In this document: piece by piece, positions 1 through 5,326 of the stretch
How the letters are laid out: the number at the start of each line of letters is the position of its first letter
Position numbering within the stretch: position 1 is the stretch's first letter
NCBI GenBank assembly: GCA_964572225.1
Contig: CAZNFR010000104.1
Span: 1-10,499 of the forward strand
From: CAZNFR01 sp964572225
GTDB taxonomy: Bacteria > Bacteroidota > Bacteroidia > Bacteroidales > GCA-2748055
Length of the DNA: 10,499 bases
Direction of reading: 5' to 3'
Program-made: the position numbers and the translations under genes
The notes under the pieces: model-generated
What the model was told of the DNA's origin: nothing
Databases searched by the model: none
Seen by the model: only the letters and a program-made list of their open reading frames with translations

Positions 1-28
1 TTATGTCCGGAAAAACAGTAAGTGTTCA

Positions 29-124
29 ATCGCCGTGCAGTTCGGTCGCCATGCAGTTCGGTCGCCATGCAATTCGATCGTCATGCAGTTCGGTCGCCAT
101 GTGGTTCGATCGCCATGCAATTCG
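29..124. repeat. 16-bp tandem repeat array, six units
   Basis: Six head-to-tail units of exactly 16 bp begin at 29, 45, 61, 77, 93 and 109. The commonest form is GTCGCCATGCAGTTCG; variable positions are the first base (G/A), A/G at the centre, and a few C/T changes. There is no spacer between units, so this is not a CRISPR array. Because 16 is not a multiple of three, any protein read through it has a 16-residue period and shifts frame from unit to unit, which argues against coding. Each unit carries GCCATGC and the array is rich in TGCA and CGATCG palindromes. The function is unknown; it could be a protein-binding array, or slippage-prone intergenic DNA. Confidence 0.93.
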
Positions 125-188
125 GCGTGAAGCAGATCTGAGAGGGATCGGATGGGCGGAAAAAGGATTGGATGTGGATCAGAAGAAA

Positions 189-225
189 CAGCGATTCCGC
201 TTCGCGTCATTAGGCGGAATCGCTG
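189..225. repeat. Perfect 12-bp inverted repeat (hairpin)
   Basis: CAGCGATTCCGC at 189-200 pairs perfectly with GCGGAATCGCTG at 214-225, with a 13-base loop. No T-tract follows on the plus strand. On the minus strand the stem would be followed by TTTCTTCT, so it could act as a weak terminator for leftward transcription. It could equally be a mobile intergenic hairpin. The CCGCTTCGC string spanning the stem and loop (197-205) recurs as its reverse complement at 495-503. Confidence 0.75.
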
Positions 226-469
226 AGAAGAAAAGTAAAGGGGCCTTTTTTATCTATTTATTATACATAAACGGTGCTTTAAGAATAATAAATATCCATG
301 CAGAAATGTTTTTTATCCGTAAGTACATCTATAAGATTAATAAAAAGATAATTTATAGCTCCTGCGGCGGAATGGCTGCTTATTGATTCTCCTTGCAGCA
401 AGCTGCATGGTACCTTAGAATTCCACGAAATCATCGATTAATTGTATATTGCAATTCGGTTCGCTTACC

Positions 470-513
470 CTGCCGCAAGCAGCGGGAAACCGAAGCGAAG
501 CGGAGTTCGGCAG
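470..513. repeat. GC-rich inverted repeat
   Basis: CTGCCG at 470-475 pairs with CGGCAG at 508-513. An alternative or nested stem pairs CCGAA (490-494) with TTCGG (506-510). The loop side contains GCGAAGCGG (495-503), the reverse complement of the string inside the 189-225 hairpin, so the two structures may belong to one family of intergenic elements. It lies about 45 bases upstream of the sulfotransferase start. Role unknown. Confidence 0.5.
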
Positions 514-558
514 TCAATTCCCTCACATAATTGAATAGTATAAATTTTGACATATTTT

Positions 559-1500
559 ATGACGACTGATACCTTAAGAAATTCGAATAATAAACCCATA
601 TTGGTAACCGGATCACACCGATCCGGTTCTACCTGGTTGGGCCGCATGATCGCTCTTTCACCCGCTGTGGGATACATACATGAACCCTTCCACCCTGATC
701 ATCGTCCCGGCATATGTAAAGCAAAATTCAATCATTGGTTTACATACATCTGTGATGATAATGAATCTCTATATTCAAAAGATATAGAAGATTGTCTGAA
801 TTTTAATTATCAATTCGCAGAAGAAATAAGAAACATCAAATCTGCAAGCGATATTATCGGACTGTTGCGCGATTCCGTTCGTTTCAAAAGGTATGGATTA
901 TTCAATAAGCGACCATTAGTTAAAGACCCTATTGCTTTTTTTTCTGCGGAATGGCTTGCAAGAAGTTTCGATATGGAAGTGGTTGTACTAATAAGGCACC
1001 CTGCTGCGTTTGCCGGTAGTTTAAAACAAGCAAAGTGGTTTTATCCATTCGATCACTTTCTTCAGCAACCCTTATTATTACAACACCATTTACGTGAATA
1101 CAAGCCGGAAATTGAAAAAATTTCTAACATAAATGGGAATATTATTGATCAGGCAATAATACTATGGAACCTCATTCATCACATGATCCTGAAATACCGG
1201 GATAACAATCCTGATTGGACCTTTATTAAACATGAAGAATTATCAAACCATCCGGTTGAAGAGTTTGGCGACCTTTTTAAAAGACTCGGCTTAGATTATT
1301 CAACAGACATTCAGCAAGAAATTAAGAAATTCTCTTTCGCGGACCCAAAGAATAAGAATTTGAACTCCTTAAAGCGCAACAGTAAATCGAATATTCATAG
1401 TTGGAAAAAACGACTAACGGACGACGAAATTAGTAAAATCAAAAAAAACACGTTTGAAATAGCAAATCAATTCTATACCGAGGAGGATTGGATAGAATGA
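559..1500 (+). CDS. PAPS-dependent sulfotransferase family protein
   Basis: Cytosolic enzyme (no signal peptide) of the P-loop sulfotransferase superfamily, which moves a sulfuryl group from PAPS to an acceptor hydroxyl or amine. Residues 14-28 contain the 5'-phosphosulfate loop (GSHRSGSTWL, residues 18-27). The 3'-phosphate-binding motif is Arg146 and Ser154 in LIRHPAAFAGSL, with the usual eight-residue spacing. At 313 residues it has full family length. I chose the ATG at 559; a TTG at 547 in the same frame would add four residues, and neither start has a clear Shine-Dalgarno. Base composition is unusual: 721-780 has 16 G/C of 60, whereas 1741-1800 in the next gene has 34 of 60. The stop overlaps the start of a truncated reading frame (ATGA), indicating a former operon. 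The acceptor is unknown; a surface glycan is a guess from the broken operon partner and the family's common use in Bacteroidota. Confidence 0.88.
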   Translation: MTTDTLRNSNNKPILVTGSHRSGSTWLGRMIALSPAVGYIHEPFHPDHRPGICKAKFNHWFTYICDDNESLYSKDIEDCLNFNYQFAEEIRNIKSASDIIGLLRDSVRFKRYGLFNKRPLVKDPIAFFSAEWLARSFDMEVVVLIRHPAAFAGSLKQAKWFYPFDHFLQQPLLLQHHLREYKPEIEKISNINGNIIDQAIILWNLIHHMILKYRDNNPDWTFIKHEELSNHPVEEFGDLFKRLGLDYSTDIQQEIKKFSFADPKNKNLNSLKRNSKSNIHSWKKRLTDDEISKIKKNTFEIANQFYTEEDWIE

Positions 1501-1571
1501 ACAGGCTGGTTAACCAGGTGCCAAACAGATACTTTAGTCTTTTAACAGAGTTTTATCGGTGTGTGGCGTAA
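1497..1571 (+). pseudogene. 24-codon 5' stub of a lost operon gene
   Basis: An ATG at 1497 overlaps the sulfotransferase TGA (ATGA coupling). It follows AGGAGG at 1481-1486, ten bases upstream, inside the end of the sulfotransferase. The frame reads MNRLVNQVPNRYFSLLTEFY and four more residues, then stops at TAA 1569-1571. A good ribosome site and coupled start leading to only 24 residues suggest the 5' end of a longer gene cut by recombination, near where GC content returns to the local level. I do not recognise the peptide; a genuine small protein is possible but less likely. The GTT and AAC codons lie inside a perfect 12-bp palindrome at 1506-1517 (CTGGTTAACCAG). Confidence 0.45.
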
Positions 1572-1609
1572 CTGTTTTCGGACATTGTCCGAGATTAACG
1601 CAAGAAAAC
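1566..1609. repeat. Nested inverted repeat between convergent genes
   Basis: TCGGACATTGTCCGA (1578-1592) is a 7-bp-arm dyad around a single T. Around it, GTTTTC (1574-1579) faces GAAAAC (1604-1609), and GCGTAA (1566-1571) partly faces TTAACGC (1595-1601), so several mutually exclusive stems are possible. It lies between the rightward sulfotransferase stub and the leftward antiporter. There is no T-tract, so an intrinsic terminator is doubtful; it may be a mobile hairpin or a recombination scar. Confidence 0.5.
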
Positions 1610-1631
1610 TTCCTGAAGGGTGCAACTAATG

Positions 1632-3578
1632 TCAATAGCCCTGCAGGTTTAGCCTGACCTTCTCCAGGCTCTTGTTGGATCCTACCAGAGTGACAATGTC
1701 GCCCAGGCGCAGACGGGTGTATCCATGGGATATGATGGGCTGTCCTCCCCTTGTCACGGAGAGGATGATCACATCGGAAGGAAGCCTGAGTTCCCTCAGG
1801 ATCAGTCCATGATAGTCAGAATTGCGCAGTTCGATATCGATGGAATCCTGGGTATCTTCCATCCCCAGCAGCAAAGAGGTGGCAATGGGAGCCCTGACAA
1901 AATGTTCCATCAAAGAGACCATGGCGGTGGTAGGATCGATCACCATCGCACCCAGCTTCTGGAATTTTCGGTAATTTTCTCGTTCATTCAGCCTGACCAC
2001 CAGATGCCTGGTGCCGAAGTGCTCATAGGCAGTCTCACAGATGGCATAATTCTCTTCATCGGAAAGCAGGCAGATAAGGGTATCGGCTGCCTCGGCACTG
2101 AATCTTCTTAATTGCAGGTGGTCCGGTCCCTTATAGTCATGTACCTGGAATTCTGAACTTTCCAATGCCTCTTCCGAAGGCTTGCTGGCTACGAATTCCA
2201 CTTTCCAGTTCTGCCTGACCAGTTGCCTGGCAAGTGCGATCGACTGATTCTCCCAGCCAAATATCAGGACCCTTCGTTCTGCTTCAAAGGTGCCGTCGGG
2301 CTTCACATGTACTTCTTTGACAATATTCAGGACCCACTTAAACAAGGGAGGACCTATGATCTCGTTCAATACGATGACCGAGATCAGGATAGTGGTCAGT
2401 CCTCCTCCCCAACCCGGGAACGTAGTTCCGATGATCGTTGCCAGACCCAGACTTATCCCTGCCTGGGTAATATAAGACATCCATGACACCCGGGTGAAGA
2501 GAGGCGGATCTCCTGCAGCAAAACTGCCGGTGGCGGAAGCGATAATCATAGAAATGATCCTTGCGCCGAAAAGAAGAAGGGTGATATACCATAGTGATGT
2601 CACCACATCCAGAGAAATCCGGGCACCCGTGAGGGTAAAGAATACGATGTACACATAAAGGTCAGCATCCTTCAAGATCCTTATGAAGTCACTTCGGTAT
2701 ATAGAATAGTTCGTTAACAGAAAACTCCCGATAATACAAATCAAAAGCGCCTCCACATGGAGTTCGAAACCTATCCATCCACCCGAATAAGTGCCGATCA
2801 TTCTTGCCATTAGAAAAGAAAAATAACCGGTTAAAAGCACCAGTAGCCGCTTCAGTCCAAAATTGCCTTTGATGGAAAGGAATAACCTGAGCAGTTGCCA
2901 TATCATCAAACCCAGGCCGAATGCCATTGCCAGCTCGGCCAGTATCTGCAATACGAATATTAGGGAAAGCTCAACTTCCATGATCAGGGACCTGGAGAGG
3001 GTAAAGACCACCGAGAAGAGGATAATCACAATGAAATCCTTTGTTACTGTGACCCCCATGGAAGTCTGTGTAAACGGTCCCCTGGCCCTTAATTCATTGA
3101 TGACCGCTATAGCAGCAGCCGGAGAATTGGCAATTGCAATAGTGCCTGTAAGCATGGAAACCGAAATCCTTCCGACCAGCGACAGGTCCTGCAGAAAGGG
3201 AATCAAGCTGGTGATCTGAAAAGCAGCGAGCCCTACCAGAATGAAGAGGATGATGCTGTGGCTGATCGTCATCGCAATAATGCTCTTCATTCTATTCCTC
3301 AACTCCTTAAGGTACAACTCTGAACCCACTGCAAAAGCAATAAATGCCAGGGCAATGTCATTCAGGAACAGAAGCCTGGGCAACGCCTCCGCATCGATCA
3401 GACCCAGCAGTTCGGGTCCCGAAATGAGTCCAATAGCCAGAAATCCGGTAATCAAAGGTAAACTGAACCGTCGCAATACTCCGGCGATTTTGGCGGAAGC
3501 CACCGCCACGATCCCGAATGCACCCAGGTAGACCAGCACCTGGGTCCACGTTCCTGACTCCTGAAAACCAGAATTCAT
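1632..3578 (-). CDS. CPA2-type cation/proton antiporter with TrkA-like domains
   Basis: Inner-membrane monovalent cation/proton antiporter (Na_H_Exchanger fold), 648 residues, related to Kef-type K+ efflux proteins. Residues about 15-410 form the transport domain with roughly 12-13 hydrophobic segments. The conserved acidic residue of the core is probably Asp181 (TKDF), preceded by Lys180. The early unwound helix is probably SMLTGTIAIANSPAAA. From about residue 435 a Rossmann-like TrkA_N region begins (RVLIFGWENQSIALA, Gly441) and continues through LLSDEENYAICETA and RKFQKLGAMVIDP. A TrkA_C-like region (GLILRELRLPSDVIILSV, then GDIVTLVGS) ends the protein. The nucleotide-binding glycine motif is degenerate: GxGxxG is not present, so dinucleotide control may be altered. 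The start is well supported by AAAGGAGG seven bases upstream. Ion preference (K+ versus Na+) cannot be told from sequence alone. Confidence 0.9.
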   Translation of the reverse strand: MNSGFQESGTWTQVLVYLGAFGIVAVASAKIAGVLRRFSLPLITGFLAIGLISGPELLGLIDAEALPRLLFLNDIALAFIAFAVGSELYLKELRNRMKSIIAMTISHSIILFILVGLAAFQITSLIPFLQDLSLVGRISVSMLTGTIAIANSPAAAIAVINELRARGPFTQTSMGVTVTKDFIVIILFSVVFTLSRSLIMEVELSLIFVLQILAELAMAFGLGLMIWQLLRLFLSIKGNFGLKRLLVLLTGYFSFLMARMIGTYSGGWIGFELHVEALLICIIGSFLLTNYSIYRSDFIRILKDADLYVYIVFFTLTGARISLDVVTSLWYITLLLFGARIISMIIASATGSFAAGDPPLFTRVSWMSYITQAGISLGLATIIGTTFPGWGGGLTTILISVIVLNEIIGPPLFKWVLNIVKEVHVKPDGTFEAERRVLIFGWENQSIALARQLVRQNWKVEFVASKPSEEALESSEFQVHDYKGPDHLQLRRFSAEAADTLICLLSDEENYAICETAYEHFGTRHLVVRLNERENYRKFQKLGAMVIDPTTAMVSLMEHFVRAPIATSLLLGMEDTQDSIDIELRNSDYHGLILRELRLPSDVIILSVTRGGQPIISHGYTRLRLGDIVTLVGSNKSLEKVRLNLQGY

Positions 3579-3585
3579 CTTACCC

Positions 3586-3593
3586 CCTCCTTT
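3586..3593 (-). promoter_or_regulatory. Strong ribosome binding site of the antiporter gene
   Basis: Read on the minus strand this is AAAGGAGG, seven bases before the ATG at 3578. It fixes the start and is notably stronger than the sites of other genes here, several of which have none. Confidence 0.85.
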
Positions 3594-3673
3594 GATCTGT
3601 CCCTGTTAAGATAGGAATTAATTGCCAACCGGATCCATTTGCCACCCGGATACCACAATACGTAAAAAAGTGC

Positions 3674-3681
3674 TATATTTG
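3674..3681 (+). promoter_or_regulatory. Bacteroidota -7 promoter element of the tRNA locus
   Basis: TATATTTG matches TAnnTTTG exactly and lies 18 bases before the first tRNA-like gene at 3700, so transcription would start just upstream of it. A TTTG occurs at 3638-3641, but its spacing (32 bases) is too long for the usual -33 partner. The next tRNA, 40 bases after the first, has no promoter of its own that I can see, so this element probably drives both. Confidence 0.7.
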
Positions 3682-3699
3682 CACCCCGAAAGACCCTAT

Positions 3700-3756
3700 G
3701 GCGAGGTAGCTCAGCTGGTTAGAGCGCATGATTCATAATCACGGGGATATCTCGAT
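3700..3756 (+). pseudogene. Truncated tRNA-Met-like gene lacking its T arm
   Basis: Bases 3700-3743 are a normal tRNA 5' part: acceptor strand GGCGAGG, T8, D stem GCTC/GAGC, and an anticodon loop TTCATAA with CAT at 3734-3736. The anticodon stem has one A-C mismatch (3728 with 3742). After 3743 there is no T stem or TTCAA loop. Only six bases lie between it and TCTCG (3750-3754), which still pairs with CGAGG of the acceptor strand. The best reading is a deletion of about 20 bases that removed the variable region and T arm. The anticodon stem differs from that of the intact neighbour, so this is a decayed paralogue rather than a recent copy. Confidence 0.75.
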
Positions 3757-3796
3757 TTTTTGGAAAAAGTTCTTTAGTATTGTATAATCATCATAA

Positions 3797-3870
3797 GCCG
3801 AGGTAGCTCAGCTGGTTAGAGCGTTGGATTCATAATCCAGAGGTCGGGAGTTCAAGTCTCCCTCTCGGTA
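3797..3870 (+). tRNA. tRNA with CAT anticodon (tRNA-Met, possibly tRNA-Ile2)
   Basis: A complete 74-base cloverleaf. Acceptor GCCGAGG (3797-3803) pairs with TCTCGGT (3863-3869) with two G-U pairs. The D stem is GCTC/GAGC. The anticodon stem TTGGA (3824-3828) pairs with TCCAG (3836-3840), and the loop TTCATAA has anticodon CAT at 3831-3833. The T stem GGGAG/CTCCC has loop TTCAAGT. The discriminator is A3870 and CCA is not encoded. It is not an initiator: there is no 1-72 mismatch and no run of three G-C pairs in the anticodon stem. Elongator Met is my first choice; Ile2, read after lysidine modification of C34, has the same gene anticodon and is not excluded. Confidence 0.95.
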
Positions 3871-3889
3871 CAAGTAGCTGATAATAAGC

Positions 3890-3924
3890 AAAAAAGCCAA
3901 TTTGAATAAAATTGGCTTTTTTTT
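3890..3924 (+). terminator. Intrinsic terminator after the tRNA
   Basis: AGCCAATTT (3895-3903) pairs perfectly with AAATTGGCT (3909-3917) over a five-base loop. The stem is preceded by an A run and followed by an uninterrupted T run to 3924. It lies 20 bases after the tRNA end. Confidence 0.92.
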
Positions 3925-3938
3925 ATGGATTTTTGGGC

Positions 3939-3964
3939 GGAGTCAGTTTTTGGAGTCAGTTTTT
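3939..3964. repeat. Perfect 13-bp tandem duplication
   Basis: GGAGTCAGTTTTT occurs twice back to back (3939-3951 and 3952-3964). It lies just downstream of the tRNA terminator and before a truncated gene. Origin unknown; see the tRNA/corA scar finding. From here to 4143 I see no gene, only AT-rich sequence. Confidence 0.9.
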
Positions 3965-4143
3965 GTTGGGATGTGTTTTCCCCTATTGAAAATTGGCACT
4001 AAAGTTACTTTGCACTTCTTCATTAAGTGAGATGAATTCGTTAAGAACAATAAGTGGTTATAAACAAAACCCCTATTATTTGAAAAAATCCGTAGTACCC
4101 GAATAAAAAATAATGAAAACGCATTAGCCTATATATGAGGTAA

Positions 4144-4476
4144 ATACGTCCCTACTTAAAACAAGTTGGGTTAAGAGACCTGAACGATCTGGTTCTTCAG
4201 ACCACCGATGCCATTGAGCTTTACAGCAATATGATCTCCGACCACCTTAATATCTATAATACAAACGTCAGCAATCGAATGAACCAGGTGATGAAGGTTC
4301 TGACCATCTTTGCTTCCATATTTATTTCTCTGACATTTATTGCCGGGATTTACGGGATGAATTTTGATTATATCCCGGAATTGAAACTTCGATACGGGTA
4401 TTTTTATTTCTGGGGGATTATCCTGGTGGTGGGTATCATTCTACTAATTTATTTCAAAAGGAAGAAATGGTTGTGA
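4144..4476 (+). pseudogene. corA: 5'-truncated corA magnesium/cobalt transporter
   Basis: The open frame begins right after a TAA at 4141-4143 and encodes only the last ~110 residues of a CorA-type Mg2+/Co2+ channel. What remains: the end of the long stalk helix (LRDLNDLVLQTTDAIELYSN), SNRMNQVMKVLTIFASIF leading into the first membrane helix, the YGMNF selectivity motif, PEL, a second membrane helix, and the basic tail KRKKWL at the channel's end. A normal CorA has over 300 residues, so the cytoplasmic domain and most of the stalk are missing. The first ATG in frame is at 4231, which could give an 81-residue membrane peptide, with no clear ribosome site. I regard it as a pseudogene whose 5' part was lost together with damage to the nearby tRNA. 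The surviving stretch is well conserved, so the loss may be recent or the peptide may still be used. Confidence 0.85.
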
Positions 4477-4498
4477 GCTGTGCGCTATAAGCTCGCAA

Positions 4499-4541
4499 AA
4501 AACAAAAAAGGCTGCCCGTAGACAGCCTTCCTTGTTTTTTT
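4499..4541. terminator. Bidirectional terminator between corA remnant and barrel gene
   Basis: AAGGCTG (4508-4514) pairs with CAGCCTT (4523-4529) over an eight-base loop. An A run precedes it, and a T run (4534-4541) follows after CCTTG. It can serve both the rightward corA remnant and the leftward barrel gene that ends at 4549. Confidence 0.88.
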
Positions 4542-4548
4542 ATCAAAG

Positions 4549-5112
4549 CTAGAATTTCAGGGCAACCCCAAAATTGAAATAGGTTATTCCATATCCCAAC
4601 TCAAGCATGGCTGCAAGATTATCAGAGAAATAATAGCGGCCTCCCACGAACCAGGAACCTACGATACCGCTTCCAGACGTACTGTAAGAATATCCAAATA
4701 CCTCACTACCGTATTCATCCACAGATACAACATTGAATCCCAGAAGAATACCGGTGTAGGTGTCGAGTTGATCCAGAACAGGATAGTGGAAAACACCTCT
4801 TGCACCTATAACAAAGTTGGTATATTTATAACCCCAGTCTGCACCGAAAACATTATAATCCCATTTGTATTGGGAAAAACCCAGATAACCACCTACTCCG
4901 ATGCTTCCTTCATCGAGGACTCCATCCATTATACCGTATTCCACGGAAGCAGAAATGGGAGGAATGGATGTGCTGTAGAAGGATCCGGAATAAAGGGTGG
5001 ATCCAAATCCTATACCCAGGTTAAGAACGATATCTCCTTCTTCAAATTCCTGGGCCCAGGAGGAGGCAGAAAAAAATAACAATAATGCGATTGCGAATAC
5101 ATTTCTTTTCAT
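4549..5112 (-). CDS. Small outer-membrane beta-barrel protein
   Basis: An exported protein of 187 residues. MKRNVFAIALLLFFSASSWA is a signal peptide, probably cut before QEFEEGD. The mature part alternates polar and aromatic residues with many Gly and Tyr, as in eight-stranded porin-like barrels, and it ends in FGVALKF, a C-terminal aromatic recognised by the Bam machinery. I chose the ATG at 5112 because it puts the signal peptide at the N-terminus; the frame extends upstream to another Met eight residues earlier, past the natural signal start and close to the promoter. There is no Shine-Dalgarno. It has its own -7 element and a shared terminator, so it is probably monocistronic. Specific function unknown. 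Confidence 0.85.
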   Translation of the reverse strand: MKRNVFAIALLLFFSASSWAQEFEEGDIVLNLGIGFGSTLYSGSFYSTSIPPISASVEYGIMDGVLDEGSIGVGGYLGFSQYKWDYNVFGADWGYKYTNFVIGARGVFHYPVLDQLDTYTGILLGFNVVSVDEYGSEVFGYSYSTSGSGIVGSWFVGGRYYFSDNLAAMLELGYGITYFNFGVALKF

Positions 5113-5137
5113 GGTTTTAGTTTTTAGAATTAACACC

Positions 5138-5145
5138 CAAATGTA
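5138..5145 (-). promoter_or_regulatory. -7 promoter element of the barrel gene
   Basis: On the minus strand this reads TACATTTG, an exact TAnnTTTG match, 25 bases before the ATG at 5112. A weak -33-like TTTA lies 16 bases further upstream (5162-5165). It supports the 5112 start, since the longer reading frame would begin at 5136, almost at the promoter. Confidence 0.65.
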
Positions 5146-5326
5146 TGAAATATTGATTATTTAAAGTGAGTCTAAGCGATATTCTTAATAATTTTTTGAT
5201 AATGTTGCCCTAAACTTTGACCTTTGAACCCATGAAGGCATTGAATACATCTTTTCAGCTTCTGGAGATGAGATTGAAACCGGACCTGCCGGGCTGGAAA
5301 CAATGGGGAGTTGAGTGAGATTTCTT

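Larger units (their letters stand above)
125..558. other. Non-coding stretch before the sulfotransferase
   Basis: No convincing gene is visible here. An open frame runs from position 3 to 386 on the plus strand, but it crosses the tandem repeat and has no family resemblance. The stretch contains the two inverted repeats listed separately, an AT-rich run (about 244-360), and a small TGCAGC-AA-GCTGCA dyad near 394-407. A GCAATTCGGTTCGC string at 451-464 resembles one unit of the 16-bp array with one inserted T. No clear TAnnTTTG promoter precedes the sulfotransferase; TAAATTTTG at 541-549 has one base too many in the spacer. Confidence 0.6.

Noticed and set aside
29..124. CRISPR array
   Set aside because: Units are 16 bp and contiguous, with no spacers and no cas genes.
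1..210. Minus-strand 69-codon frame through the 16-bp repeats
   Set aside because: Its sequence is simply the tandem repeat translated with frame rotation, and no domain is present.
3..386. Plus-strand 127-codon frame across the left repeat region
   Set aside because: It crosses the tandem repeat, the hairpin and AT-rich DNA, and its residues look random; no ribosome site.
1725..3549. Open frames opposite or overlapping the antiporter
   Set aside because: They are shadows of a complete, recognisable membrane protein, and carry no independent signals.
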